Assembly: GCF_020907275.1 (NCBI RefSeq)
Contig: NZ_JAJJWI010000004.1
Location: 177,774 to 241,773, forward strand
Length of the DNA stretch: 64,000 bases
Reading direction: 5' to 3'
Origin: Pontibacter silvestris
GTDB taxonomy: Bacteria > Bacteroidota > Bacteroidia > Cytophagales > Hymenobacteraceae
In this document: positions 26,140-35,664 of the stretch, piece by piece
Numbering within the stretch: position 1 is the stretch's first letter
Layout of the letters: the number at the start of each line of letters is the position of its first letter
Program-made: the position numbers and the translations under genes
Notes under the pieces: generated by a model
Seen by the model: the letters and a program-made list of their open reading frames with translations, nothing else
What the model was told of the DNA's origin: nothing
Database searches by the model: none

Positions 26140-26449
26140 CTAAAACTCGTAATTTGCATCAGGTTACTGCAACTGAAAAATAGTATAATTGCTTAATAGC
26201 AAGCTATACACAATATAGAAGGATTTAATTTACTGAGACATGTCATCATAGGATATGATAAAACGCTTTGCTTATCCTTCCTGGAGTTCAGTCGTAACAG
26301 GCACTAGCGAAAAGCTTGTACATTCGTACGCAAGCTGTAAAGCTTCTGTTTCTTTGCCGAGAATGCAGATTTTAATGTTTCTGCCTTCTCCTATAAATAA
26401 AAGTATCAACTGTCTGAAAGCTCATCTTTCAAACACATAAGCACTAAAC
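26140..26449. other. Intergenic region upstream of lipB
   Basis: A 310-bp AT-rich gap between divergent yraN and lipB. A 61-codon plus-strand frame (26255-26440) has no recognisable features. No -7 consensus or hairpin was seen. Confidence 0.5.
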
Positions 26450-27184
26450 GTGTTACAAAATAAGAATATACAGTTCGAGCACCTAGGCCTGATTGATTAT
26501 AAAGAAGCCTGGGATTATCAGGATAAACTCTTTACCAGCATTCTGGATCTGAAAGTACAGAACCGCAAAGCAGAACCGGATGCGCAGCAAGTTACACCTA
26601 ATTACCTGCTGTTTTGTTCGCACCCGCATGTGTATACGTTAGGGAAGAGCGGCCATGAAAGCCATCTGCTGATAGATGAGGAGGCATTAAAGGCAAAGGG
26701 AGCTACTTATTATAAAATAAACCGTGGCGGCGATATTACTTATCATGGCCCTGGCCAGATTGTTGGCTACCCGATTTTAGACCTTGATAACTTCTTTACA
26801 GATATTCATAAATATCTTCGTTTCTTAGAAGAAGCCATCATTCTTACACTAAAAGATTATGGCGTAGAAGCAGGTCGTATAACCGGTCTTACTGGTGTGT
26901 GGCTAGACCATGAAACACAGCGGAACCCTCGTAAAATTTGTGCAATGGGAGTTAAGTGCAGCCGTTGGGTTACAATGCATGGCTTTGCGTTCAATATTAA
27001 TGCCGATTTAGATTATTTTAACAACATAGTACCATGTGGTATTTCTGATAAGCAAGTAACTTCACTGGCAAAAGAACTTGGGTATGAAGTGCCGTTGCCC
27101 GAGGTGGAAGAAAAGCTAAAGTATCATTTGGCACAGTTGTTTGAAGCCAACATAATTACAGCTACTCATGAAAAAAGATATTGA
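26450..27184 (+). CDS. lipB: Octanoyltransferase LipB
   Basis: A 244-residue enzyme that moves octanoyl from ACP to lipoyl domains of 2-oxoacid dehydrogenases and the glycine cleavage H protein. RGGDITYHGPGQ (about residue 92-103) is the substrate pocket, AMGVKCSRWVTMHGFAFN holds the catalytic Lys, and the catalytic Cys is in VPCGI. The start codon is GTG at 26450. Its last 17 bases overlap the next gene, so they are probably translated together. No lipA is nearby. Confidence 0.96.
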   Translation: MLQNKNIQFEHLGLIDYKEAWDYQDKLFTSILDLKVQNRKAEPDAQQVTPNYLLFCSHPHVYTLGKSGHESHLLIDEEALKAKGATYYKINRGGDITYHGPGQIVGYPILDLDNFFTDIHKYLRFLEEAIILTLKDYGVEAGRITGLTGVWLDHETQRNPRKICAMGVKCSRWVTMHGFAFNINADLDYFNNIVPCGISDKQVTSLAKELGYEVPLPEVEEKLKYHLAQLFEANIITATHEKRY

Positions 27185-27572
27185 TTTTGGCTTGGTTGAG
27201 GGAATTTCAGTGGCCGTAGCCACCGAGCATAGTGAAACCCATGAGCCAATCTGGAATGTATACCTGCTAAATAACAACAACTTTCCTATTGATAATGTAT
27301 TGATTACCTCTAAAGGCTATGGCGTTGTAGATGGTGAGGAGGTGAAGACATCTGTATTGCGGCATATGTTCGAGCAGGTAGCAGAAAAAAGCTATGTGCA
27401 GATTGAGCCCATAGACCCAGCTGTGTTTCATATCAGTAACGAGTACTGGGTTAGTTATTATATTGGGAAACATATCTTTGATAAAAAATTCGTTTTTGTG
27501 CCAGACTCTATTATAAAAGAGAATATGATAGAAATAAGCATGCTGCAAATGCAAGGTGTATTACATTTTTAG
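27168..27572 (+). CDS. Conserved hypothetical protein downstream of lipB
   Basis: A 134-residue soluble protein without signal peptide. It has alternating beta segments (EPIWNVYLLNNNNFPIDNVL, YWVSYYIGKHIFDKKFVFVP). It overlaps lipB by 17 bp in another frame, which implies translational coupling. I do not recognise a named domain; it looks like a small conserved Bacteroidota family. Function unknown. Confidence 0.8.
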   Translation: MKKDIDFGLVEGISVAVATEHSETHEPIWNVYLLNNNNFPIDNVLITSKGYGVVDGEEVKTSVLRHMFEQVAEKSYVQIEPIDPAVFHISNEYWVSYYIGKHIFDKKFVFVPDSIIKENMIEISMLQMQGVLHF

Positions 27573-27696
27573 TGGGGTTGCCCGCAAAAGAAGCCTGGTG
27601 TTAAGGGTAACTAAATTTTACTTGTCGACTTAAACCCCCTTGTGTGATAGATAGCCCTTACTAAGGAACTTCTATTTTTCGTTCAGAGTCAAGCCT

Positions 27697-28746
27697 ATGG
27701 AACCAAAAATTTTATCCCTTGTACTTTCATCAACCTGGGCTTTCCTGGTAACTATATTTGCTGTGCCATCTATTATAAGGGTGGCGCACATGAAGAATAT
27801 TCTGGATAAACCGAATGGACGGACTGTACACGAGGAACTGACACCAAGGTTAGGCGGGGGAGCTATGTTTGCAGGCTTTATGTCAGCTCTTACTGTTTTT
27901 GCTGATTTAAGTAATGGTGTACAGCAGTTGGTGGCAGGCTGCGTCATACTTTTTTTTATTGGCTTAAAGGATGACCTTATAAGTATATCTGCTCTGAAAA
28001 AGTTTGCCGTGCAGTTGTTAGCGACCGGCATTGTAATGTTTATGGCTGATATAAGAATAACTAGCTTCCAAGGTGTTTTCGGGATAAACGAACTGGAGAT
28101 AGGAACAAGTTATGCCTTTACCTTTATAGTGATAATAGGTATAACCAATGCTATAAATCTGATTGATGGTTTGGACGGACTGGCCGGAACAATGGTATTG
28201 ATTATTGCCACCACATTCGGAATATATTTTTTCTTATATGGAGGGTCAGAGTTCAGGAACTATGCAGATGTTGCCTTTTGCCTGGTGGGAGGTGTAGTCG
28301 GGTTCCTGAGATACAACTTTCACAGAGCTACTATTTTTATGGGAGACACCGGCTCTTTGCTATGCGGCTTTATTATTTCTGTGCTCTCTATTCAATTTAT
28401 AGAGATGCGTGTAGTGCCAGCTGCCCCGTCAGTGGCTTTAGGTATTTTGTTTGTTCCTTTGTTCGATACAGTTAGAGTATTTACTGTTCGTATTCTGAAA
28501 GGTAACTCTCCCTTTATCCCGGATAAAAACCATATTCATCACCGCCTGTTGGCTATGGGCTTCAACCAGATCAGTACAGTGTTTATCTTGGCGATCATAA
28601 ACTTGTTAGTAATTGCATTTGTGGTAAGCTTCGGCGAATGGGACAACCTGTACCTGCTGCTTACCATGTTGGCTTTCTCTGTTGTGTTAAGTGTGTTTTT
28701 AGGTGTTTATAAGTCGCGTAGTCCCAGAGGTGTATCTAAAGCTTAA
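27697..28746 (+). CDS. WecA/TagO-type UDP-sugar:undecaprenyl-phosphate sugar-1-phosphate transferase
   Basis: A 349-residue membrane protein of the MraY/WecA (GT4) family with about 10-11 TM helices. The substrate and Mg motifs are NLIDGLDGLAG and FMGDTGSLLCGF, with the C-terminal HIHHRLL typical of WecA/TagO rather than MraY. It starts synthesis of a cell-surface polysaccharide by moving a sugar-1-phosphate, probably GlcNAc, to undecaprenyl phosphate. The DUF4271 gene starts inside its last 17 bases. No other glycan genes are in the window. Confidence 0.9.
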   Translation: MEPKILSLVLSSTWAFLVTIFAVPSIIRVAHMKNILDKPNGRTVHEELTPRLGGGAMFAGFMSALTVFADLSNGVQQLVAGCVILFFIGLKDDLISISALKKFAVQLLATGIVMFMADIRITSFQGVFGINELEIGTSYAFTFIVIIGITNAINLIDGLDGLAGTMVLIIATTFGIYFFLYGGSEFRNYADVAFCLVGGVVGFLRYNFHRATIFMGDTGSLLCGFIISVLSIQFIEMRVVPAAPSVALGILFVPLFDTVRVFTVRILKGNSPFIPDKNHIHHRLLAMGFNQISTVFILAIINLLVIAFVVSFGEWDNLYLLLTMLAFSVVLSVFLGVYKSRSPRGVSKA

Positions 28747-29899
28747 AACTTTTCTTTTCTGTTTCTTGTTTCTTTGGGCCTGGCTAAGCAATGTGCAGTC
28801 AGTTCAAGGCCAGGTGCTGCCCCTTGAGCAAAAGAACACCATTACAAATGAGTGGATGGTTTATGAGCCAGGTGCTACCAGGCTTGTACCCTATATCACT
28901 GGTGTGCATTCAGACTATAATGCCATTCACCAATGGCTTTCCGTAACCCCTAAGCAGCCTTTCGAGATTAGCTTTATTGCGCCTAAAGATCTTTGCCTCT
29001 TTCTGAACAACCAACTCATATTTAAAGCTGACTATCCAGCAAAGTTCACCATAGATATAACTAAGTACAGTGCAGGGATCGATGCTGTGGAGGGTAAATA
29101 TTTGCTAACGGTCTGGCACCCACAGCAACAGCCCAATATCACTTCTTTCAAAAACTTGGTAAGGGAGCAGGACCAGGTACAAGTGCCTGGGCAGCGTCCG
29201 CTTTCTGTTAGAGTGAGAGAGTATGTAAATCAAAATGCCTTTATAGTTTTTCTGTTACTGATTGGCCTGATCTATGGCTGGCTTAAAACAAACTTTACAG
29301 CTGATTTTATCAGTTTATTCAGGATAGACTCTTTTTTGAGTACTAACAGGCTGGAGCAGGGTTTTTTCTCTAAGCCTTTGGGATCATGGTCAAATCTGCT
29401 GTTTGTGCTGGCTTTCTCGCTGTCGCTAGCTCTACTGATTGCCGCTATTCATACAAACGTGCAGCAAGTACTTCTCTTTAATAGCCTTTTTCCTATATCA
29501 GAGGCTGACATTACAACTAAAATTGCATTCTATGCTTTCCTGATCTTCATGTTCATCGTTTTAAAATACATCTTCTTAAAGGTGCTGGCTTACATTTTTG
29601 GGCTAGAGCAGGTGGTGCAGGTGCAATACAAAGAGTTTATACGGACAGTGCTATTCCTGGGCATATTCCTGCCAATAGTTATGCTCCTGTACCTGGCTCT
29701 GAATGCCGCTATGCCTGATACAGTACTACTTATTTCAAACCTGGCGGTGTCCTTGCTGTTGGTTGTTGCCATCATAAGAGTGTTTGTTACAGTAAATAAG
29801 AAGGCTACAGTACTTAATTTGCATTTATTTTCGTACCTTTGTGCCACAGAAGTGATTCCGTTGGCAATAATGCTTAAGCTGATAGTTTTCAACTTTTAA
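28730..29899 (+). CDS. DUF4271 membrane protein
   Basis: A 389-residue protein with a signal peptide (TFLFCFLFLWAWLSNVQSVQ). A soluble N-terminal part (about 30-150) is followed by about 6 TM helices (AFIVFLLLIGLIYGWL, LLFVLAFSLSLALLIAAI, IAFYAFLIFMFIVLKYIFL and more), which is the DUF4271 region. The chosen start is GTG at 28730; another GTG lies at 28703. It overlaps the upstream gene and precedes hemD by 58 bp. DUF4271 proteins are often found next to hemD in Bacteroidota, but their role is unknown. Confidence 0.85.
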   Translation: MYLKLKTFLFCFLFLWAWLSNVQSVQGQVLPLEQKNTITNEWMVYEPGATRLVPYITGVHSDYNAIHQWLSVTPKQPFEISFIAPKDLCLFLNNQLIFKADYPAKFTIDITKYSAGIDAVEGKYLLTVWHPQQQPNITSFKNLVREQDQVQVPGQRPLSVRVREYVNQNAFIVFLLLIGLIYGWLKTNFTADFISLFRIDSFLSTNRLEQGFFSKPLGSWSNLLFVLAFSLSLALLIAAIHTNVQQVLLFNSLFPISEADITTKIAFYAFLIFMFIVLKYIFLKVLAYIFGLEQVVQVQYKEFIRTVLFLGIFLPIVMLLYLALNAAMPDTVLLISNLAVSLLLVVAIIRVFVTVNKKATVLNLHLFSYLCATEVIPLAIMLKLIVFNF

Positions 29900-29957
29900 A
29901 ACAGAGTCAGCGGTAGCAGTAGGCATTGCAGGTGATAATTAAAACCGCATCATTTAT

Positions 29958-30755
29958 ATGGCTGAAAGTAAAGCAAAGGGCAGCGCGAACCCTGAAAGAC
30001 ACAAGATTCCTATTAAAAGCATTCTGGTTACGCAACCACAGCCTACAACCGATAATTCTCCGTACCTATCTATAGCGGAGAAGTACGATACTAAAGTTGA
30101 CTTTAGGGCGTTTATTGAGGTTGAACCTGTTCCATATAAAGAATTCAGGAAGGATAAGGTTGACATCCTGGCTCATACGGCTGTTATATTTACAAGCCGT
30201 AATGCTGTTGATCATTTCTTTAGAATCTGTCAGGAGAGTAAAATAGAAATGCCAGCTGATATGAAGTACTTCTGTATTTCTGATCAAACGGCTTATTACC
30301 TGCAGAAGTATATCGTGCTGCGTAAGCGTAAGCTCTTTGTGGGAGAGAAAACAGCTAAAGATCTGTTTGAGGTAATAAAAAAACATAAAAACGAGAAGTT
30401 TTTATATCCGTGCTCAAATATCCGGAAAGATGATATTCCGAATTTTCTTGTAACAAACAAAATCAAACATACAGAAGCCATTATCTATAAAACAGTGGCA
30501 GCTGACTTGTCAGATTTAGATGATGTTACATACGATTGTCTGGCATTCTTTAGCCCATCCGGTATAACGTCACTTTTTGCTAACTTCCCAGATTTTAAGC
30601 AAAATAACACACGCATAGCTGCTTTTGGGCCAACTACTGCTAAAGCTGTGCGAGATGCAGGCCTGGAGCTTGATATAGAGGCTCCAATGCCAAATGCCCC
30701 TTCAATGACAGGTGCAATAGAGGTGTATATTCAGAATCAGAAAGTAAAAAGTTAG
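29958..30755 (+). CDS. hemD: Uroporphyrinogen-III synthase
   Basis: A 265-residue cytosolic enzyme of haem and sirohaem synthesis that closes and inverts ring D of hydroxymethylbilane. Two-lobed HemD pattern: KSILVTQPQPTTDN and VIFTSRNAVDHFF in the first lobe, KFLYPCSNIRKDDIP and CLAFFSPSGITSLF in the second, with AAFGPTTAKAVRDAG near the end. Weak sequence identity is normal in this family. A TACCTTTG -7 candidate lies at 29834-29841 inside the previous gene. A long terminator follows. Confidence 0.9.
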   Translation: MAESKAKGSANPERHKIPIKSILVTQPQPTTDNSPYLSIAEKYDTKVDFRAFIEVEPVPYKEFRKDKVDILAHTAVIFTSRNAVDHFFRICQESKIEMPADMKYFCISDQTAYYLQKYIVLRKRKLFVGEKTAKDLFEVIKKHKNEKFLYPCSNIRKDDIPNFLVTNKIKHTEAIIYKTVAADLSDLDDVTYDCLAFFSPSGITSLFANFPDFKQNNTRIAAFGPTTAKAVRDAGLELDIEAPMPNAPSMTGAIEVYIQNQKVKS

Positions 30756-30793
30756 GAGCTAGTGTAACTTTTACTTCTTATATTCCATACTAA

Positions 30794-30847
30794 CTAAAAC
30801 GCAAAAGTTAAGTACTGCACACTTTGCAGCTTGCTTTTGCGTTTTAG
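30794..30847 (+). terminator. Terminator of hemD
   Basis: A perfect 14-bp inverted repeat (30794-30807 with 30834-30847) with an inner CTGC/GCAG stem. The right arm contains TTTT runs and overlaps the -33 element of the porP promoter. Confidence 0.7.
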
Positions 30848-30866
30848 CGTTTAGTAGCTATATTTG
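30836..30866 (+). promoter_or_regulatory. Bacteroidota promoter of porP/sprF (TTTG-N19-TATATTTG)
   Basis: TTTG at 30836-30839 and TATATTTG at 30859-30866 are separated by exactly 19 bp, a full match to the Bacteroidota -33/-7 consensus. A transcript would start near 30872, about 50 nt before the ATG. The -33 box lies in the right arm of the hemD terminator. Confidence 0.7.
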
Positions 30867-30922
30867 ATTAAAGTACTTGCCTTTGTTCTGTCATTCGATA
30901 TCTTGCCTTCTTACAGCAACCT

Positions 30923-31882
30923 ATGAAGAAGCTTTTACCTGTTATTTTGCTGGTGCTGTTGTGCCAGCCGCTGTTGTTAGCACAGCAGCAACCACAATTT
31001 AGCCATTACGGATTCAATGGCATGCAAATAAGCCCAGCCTATGCCGGCATCACAAACCGGCCTGAGGTGATGTCTATTTACCGGTATCAGTGGCTTGGTT
31101 ACGATGGCTCCTTCGATGGTGGAGGCTCTCCACAGACGCTGTTGCTTACAGCGCACACACCCGTTAGATTTTTAGGAGGAGGCATAGGAGTAAATCTCAT
31201 GCGGGATCGGCTAGGCAATACCACGTACACTAATGCAGCTCTTTCCTATTCCTATCATTTAAATATTGGCGAGGGAAAGCTGGGCATAGGTGTGCAAGGT
31301 AACGTGAATAATATAAAAAAAGGAAGTTACCGGGCTAATGACCCAGGCGATAACAGGGTGCCCTATAACAGCTCGGATTCTAAATACGATCTAGGGGCTG
31401 GCTTATGGTACGAATCTGATATGTTTTATATAGGAGGAGGAGTAACAAATTTGTTGCGCTCAGAGTATGAGTTTGAAGATTCAACCAGAACAAGTGCCGG
31501 TCGTTTGCTAGGAGAAAACCATGTATATATAACTGCGGGATATAACATGCCGCTTACTAATGATTTAGAGCTAACCCCAATGGCTCTTTTTAAGCATGAT
31601 AGAGAGACTTTTTCATTTGATGCTGGTGCAAGATTAACTTATGCAGAAAAATATTGGGCAGGATTGAATTATCGGCATGAAGAAGCTGTTAGTGCCTTAG
31701 TTGGATTATCCCTATTTGCGGATAATGCGTTGCGAGTAGGATACGCATTCGACTTTACAACGTTCAATACAGAAGCTAAGGCTCCCATCTCTCATGAGGT
31801 AATGGTTTCATACAGGCTTCCTGAACCGGTAGTAAGGTTTCGTCCTCCAATCAGAACACCTCGCTACTATCTATCTAGATAA
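30923..31882 (+). CDS. PorP/SprF family outer-membrane protein (type IX secretion)
   Basis: A 319-residue protein with a signal peptide (LLPVILLVLLCQPLLLAQQQ) and the PorP/SprF opening FSHYGFNGMQISPAYAGITN. The rest is a beta-barrel with alternating strands, ending in VSYRLPEPV. These proteins sit in the outer membrane; SprF helps export of the SprB adhesin, and PorP is part of the secretion apparatus in Porphyromonas. It lies just upstream of gldK, the usual order in this system, but has its own promoter and is separated from gldK by a 226-bp AT-rich gap. Confidence 0.9.
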   Translation: MKKLLPVILLVLLCQPLLLAQQQPQFSHYGFNGMQISPAYAGITNRPEVMSIYRYQWLGYDGSFDGGGSPQTLLLTAHTPVRFLGGGIGVNLMRDRLGNTTYTNAALSYSYHLNIGEGKLGIGVQGNVNNIKKGSYRANDPGDNRVPYNSSDSKYDLGAGLWYESDMFYIGGGVTNLLRSEYEFEDSTRTSAGRLLGENHVYITAGYNMPLTNDLELTPMALFKHDRETFSFDAGARLTYAEKYWAGLNYRHEEAVSALVGLSLFADNALRVGYAFDFTTFNTEAKAPISHEVMVSYRLPEPVVRFRPPIRTPRYYLSR

Positions 31883-32040
31883 AGATAGTCCAACACTCAA
31901 AAAATTACTTTCAAGTTAAGTTTACTTAAAAAGTACAAAAAAAATAAGGCTTGGTTTAAATAATAATTTATAAGCTATGTCGTTGAAAAATAATAAATAG
32001 CCATCATTATTAATTCTTTTTTATTTGCTTTCAAATATTA

Positions 32041-32048
32041 TATATTTG
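32041..32048 (+). promoter_or_regulatory. -7 element (TATATTTG) of gldKLMN
   Basis: A full TAnnTTTG match in the AT-rich gap, 60 bp upstream of the gldK ATG. TTTG at 32024-32027 is only 13 bp upstream, too close for a standard -33. Confidence 0.5.
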
Positions 32049-32108
32049 CTTGATCTGTAAAAGTGTGCAAAAAAAAATTACTTAAAAATTTACCTTTTTG
32101 ACGTTATC

Positions 32109-33128
32109 ATGAACAAACTATTTAAGCTGTCTTCTTTTATAATAGCTGTCGTGCTGCTTGCAAGCTGTGGAATGAGGAGGGGGCCCCAAGGAGATCTTGT
32201 TGGAGCAGAGGATCGTCCAGAATATAATCCGCAGGAGATACCTTACGGCATGGTAGTATGCCCGGGTGGGACTTTCCATATGGGGCAGGCAGATCAGGAT
32301 ATAGCGGCAACCATGGCCAATCTTAACAAACAGGTTACTATTGGAGGTTTTTATATGGATGAAACGGAGATTACAAACAATGAGTACCGCCAGTTTATTA
32401 ATGTAATGATGGAGGACTCATTGGATGTATTGGGAGAGGAGTACGTGATGGAAAGACTTTATCCGGATACAACTGTTTGGGTGAGAGACTTTACCTACCA
32501 TATGGGAGATCCGCTAATGGAGTATTATTTTTCTCATCCTGCTTTTGATGATTACCCTGTGGTAGGTGTAAATTGGTGGGCCGCAAAGTACTTCAGTGAG
32601 TGGCGTACTAAGCATAAAAATCAAGCTAACGCCGATAATGGTATGGCTCCTATGCCTCAGTTTCGTCTGCCTTCAGAAGCAGAATGGGAATATGCTGCCA
32701 GAGGAGGCCGTGACATGGCTGTATATCCTTGGGGAGGCCCATATCTGCGTAACGCAAAAGGATGCTTATTAGCAAACTTTAAGCCTGGCCGCGGTGACTA
32801 CTATAGTGATGGCTTTACTTATACAGCACCTGTTGCACAGTTTTTTCCTAACGACTTCGGGTTATATGATATGTCAGGTAACGTGGCAGAATGGTGCGAA
32901 GATGCTTATTCCGATGCTACTGTGCCTATTACCTGGGACCTGAACCCGGTTTACTATGATGACAGCGAACCCCGCAAAGTTGTCAGAGGTGGATCCTGGA
33001 AAGATATAGCATATTTCTTAGAAACAGGTACACGTAATTTTGAATTCCAGGACTCAGCAAGATCATACATCGGTTTCCGTAATGCTATGATTTATTTAGG
33101 AAGATCTTCTGGAAGAGAATTCAGATAG
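32109..33128 (+). CDS. gldK: Gliding motility / type IX secretion lipoprotein GldK
   Basis: A 339-residue lipoprotein (lipobox VVLLASC, then GMRRG). The body is a formylglycine-generating-enzyme-like (SUMF1) fold: CPGGTFHMGQADQDI at the start, DETEITNNEYRQFI, FRLPSEAEWEYAARGG, and RKVVRGGSWKDIAYF with YIGFRNA at the end. GldK and GldN (PorK/PorN) form the large periplasmic ring under the outer membrane. First gene of gldKLMN. Confidence 0.97.
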   Translation: MNKLFKLSSFIIAVVLLASCGMRRGPQGDLVGAEDRPEYNPQEIPYGMVVCPGGTFHMGQADQDIAATMANLNKQVTIGGFYMDETEITNNEYRQFINVMMEDSLDVLGEEYVMERLYPDTTVWVRDFTYHMGDPLMEYYFSHPAFDDYPVVGVNWWAAKYFSEWRTKHKNQANADNGMAPMPQFRLPSEAEWEYAARGGRDMAVYPWGGPYLRNAKGCLLANFKPGRGDYYSDGFTYTAPVAQFFPNDFGLYDMSGNVAEWCEDAYSDATVPITWDLNPVYYDDSEPRKVVRGGSWKDIAYFLETGTRNFEFQDSARSYIGFRNAMIYLGRSSGREFR

Positions 33129-33193
33129 TAATTATTTATTTTTTAAGCAAACAACCTAAACAACAAACGTTCACATTTAATTATTGAATCAAA

Positions 33194-34003
33194 ATGAGTA
33201 AAGCTAAAGGCCGCAATTTTTTATTTGATGTGCTAATGCCAAAAGTATATGGTATCGGTGGGGCAATTGTAATTGTTGGTGCATTATTTAAAATCCTGCA
33301 TTGGAATGGTGCAGATATAATGCTTATTGTCGGTCTGCTGACAGAAGCACTTATTTTCTTCCTTAGTGCGTTTCAGCCACAGACACACGATCCAGATTGG
33401 GCAAGGGTATATCCACAGCTTGATGATAGCTATTCAGGAGAGCCTTTAATGCCTGCTACTGCCACTACTTCCGTTTCTGGTGGATCAGGTTTAACCAGAA
33501 AGTTAGATGATATGATGCAAGATGCAGCAATCACTCCTGATACAATTAAATCTTTAGGGCTTGGCCTGAACAGATTGAGTGAAACTACTGCTCAGATGGC
33601 TGATTTGAGCCAGGCTACAGCAGCAACTCAGGATTATACCGTTAGAGTTCGGTCTGCTGCTGATTCTCTGGATAAGATCAATGTAGCTTATGCACAAACT
33701 GCAGAGGCTATGTCGCAAATGGTTGGCTCAACAGTAGAGGCAAAAGAATATCACAACCAGATCCAGAACATGACAAGGAACCTGGGAGCTTTAAATGCTG
33801 TTTACGAAATGGAACTTCAGGATGCAAACAGCCACTTAAAGGCAATGAACAAGTTCTACGGTAACCTGAGCATAGCAATGGAGAACCTTACAGATGCCAG
33901 TAAAGATACTGAGCAGTTTAAAGATGAGGTTTCTCGTTTAACGCATAACCTACACTCATTGAATACAGTGTATGGTAACATGCTAACAGCTATGAAAAGC
34001 TAG
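33194..34003 (+). CDS. gldL: Gliding motor protein GldL
   Basis: A 269-residue inner-membrane protein. Two TM helices lie at the N-terminus (GIGGAIVIVGALFKIL and MLIVGLLTEALIFFLSAF). Both membrane residues known to matter in GldL are present: Lys in LFKILHW and Glu in LLTEALIF, which take part in proton flow. The long cytoplasmic tail is helical. Five GldL surround a GldM dimer to make the motor that drives secretion and gliding. Confidence 0.97.
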   Translation: MSKAKGRNFLFDVLMPKVYGIGGAIVIVGALFKILHWNGADIMLIVGLLTEALIFFLSAFQPQTHDPDWARVYPQLDDSYSGEPLMPATATTSVSGGSGLTRKLDDMMQDAAITPDTIKSLGLGLNRLSETTAQMADLSQATAATQDYTVRVRSAADSLDKINVAYAQTAEAMSQMVGSTVEAKEYHNQIQNMTRNLGALNAVYEMELQDANSHLKAMNKFYGNLSIAMENLTDASKDTEQFKDEVSRLTHNLHSLNTVYGNMLTAMKS

Positions 34004-34057
34004 TTCACTCCGAAATAGTATTCTTAAACATTAAGCAAAAAGTAAGGAAAATATAAA

Positions 34058-35644
34058 ATGGCTGGAGCAAAAGAGACGCCAAGGCAGAAGATGGTCGGCA
34101 TGATGTACTTAGTACTCTTGGCGATGCTTGCCTTAAATGTGAGCTCGGCAATCCTTTTAAAGTTTCAGTTCCTGGATGAAAGTTTAAGGGAAGTGAACAA
34201 CAAGACGAGGAACGAAAACGCCGGGATAATATCTAACATAAGAGCTGCTGTAACTGAGGCTGGAGACAGGCCAAACGATCAGCGTGTGTTGCAGAATGCA
34301 CAAGCTATTCGGCAGAGAACCTCCGAAATGGTTGATTATATCAGAAACGTAAGGGAAGCACTCGTTGAGAAGACAGGTGGTAAGAATGAAGAAAATCACT
34401 ATGTAAACCCTGAAGCAAATGATATAGTGGGTATTACTATGATTGGTGGGCAGAAGAATGGTGCTGCCTATGAGCTTAAGAACAAACTTGATGATTACAC
34501 AAAGTTCTTAAGGCAGTTTAACCCAAGCGTGCCTGCTAGTATAGCATTAACTGGAAAAGAGGACCCTGTTGCTAAAAATGATCCGAATCAGAGAAATAAA
34601 GATTTTGCAGAACTGAACTTTGAGGAGACACCTCTTGTAGCAGCTTTAGCTGTTCTTTCTCAGAAAGAATCTGAAGTACTCAAGTATGAGTCTGATGCTT
34701 TGCAAAAGCTGGCTGCTTCAGTAGGAGCTGACATTATCAAGTTCGAGAAAATTTTTGCAATGGCTCGTGCGGAGTCTAAAACAGTAGCAGCTGGTACTAA
34801 GTATAAAGCTGACATGTTTATAGCAGCTTCATCTGATGCTGTTACTCCAAAAATGTCTTTCCAGGGTAAGCCTGTAAAGGTTGTAAATGGCATGGGGCAG
34901 GTAGAATTTGTAGCTTCGGCTTCAAACTATGATGCAGATGGTAACTCAAAGCAAACCTGGAAAGGTCAGGTTACAATTAACCAGAACGGGCGTGATACCA
35001 CCTTTATGCTAACAGAGGAATATGTAGTAGCTAAGCCAGTAATACAGGTACAATCTGCTGCGGTTCAGGCACTGTACTTCCAGTGTGCTAATCAATTGAA
35101 TATACAGGTGCCGGCACTTGGTGCAGTATATGACCCTAGCTTTAGCGCAAATGGCGGTACAGCTGTTAAAGGTTCTAAAAAAGGTGAGGTAACCATTATT
35201 CCAAACGCGAAAGAGGTTAAAATTAATGTGAGTAGCGGTGGTAATGCAATTGGTTCAGAAACATTTAACGTTCGCCCGATACCTAAACCGGAAATTGTTG
35301 CTTTTGTAAATGGAAAACCTGTTGATGCTAAGCGTGGTGTTCCTGCACAATCGTTCAGAGCAGTAGAGTTAAGAGCTATTCCAGATGAAGGGTTCAGCCA
35401 GGCTTTACCAAATGAAGCTCGTTACAGAGTAACTAAATGGAGAGCTTACCTGGTGAGAAATAACCAGCCGGTAGATCAGGCTGAATTTAGCACCCCAACA
35501 GCTAACCTGACAAACTTTGCTGCAAAAGCGAATAAGGGTGATAGAGTACTAATGGAAGTGTTGGATGTAAAACGTTTAAATTACCAGGGCAATGCCGTTG
35601 ATGTAAACGTTGGACAGCCAAACTTTACGGTGCCATTAAACTAA
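34058..35644 (+). CDS. gldM: Gliding motor protein GldM
   Basis: A 528-residue protein with one N-terminal TM helix (MMYLVLLAMLALNVSSAIL) and a long periplasmic part made of a helical D1 domain and Ig-like domains D2-D4. RQKMVGMMYLVLLAML is a hallmark. It is the rotor shaft that passes energy from GldL to the GldK/GldN ring. 54 bp after gldL, 20 bp before gldN. Confidence 0.97.
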   Translation: MAGAKETPRQKMVGMMYLVLLAMLALNVSSAILLKFQFLDESLREVNNKTRNENAGIISNIRAAVTEAGDRPNDQRVLQNAQAIRQRTSEMVDYIRNVREALVEKTGGKNEENHYVNPEANDIVGITMIGGQKNGAAYELKNKLDDYTKFLRQFNPSVPASIALTGKEDPVAKNDPNQRNKDFAELNFEETPLVAALAVLSQKESEVLKYESDALQKLAASVGADIIKFEKIFAMARAESKTVAAGTKYKADMFIAASSDAVTPKMSFQGKPVKVVNGMGQVEFVASASNYDADGNSKQTWKGQVTINQNGRDTTFMLTEEYVVAKPVIQVQSAAVQALYFQCANQLNIQVPALGAVYDPSFSANGGTAVKGSKKGEVTIIPNAKEVKINVSSGGNAIGSETFNVRPIPKPEIVAFVNGKPVDAKRGVPAQSFRAVELRAIPDEGFSQALPNEARYRVTKWRAYLVRNNQPVDQAEFSTPTANLTNFAAKANKGDRVLMEVLDVKRLNYQGNAVDVNVGQPNFTVPLN

Positions 35645-35664
35645 AAAAGAAGCTTACAAGGAGT

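Noticed and set aside
26255-26440. A 61-codon plus-strand frame upstream of lipB
   Set aside because: It has no recognisable domain, signal or promoter, and its length is expected by chance in this gap.
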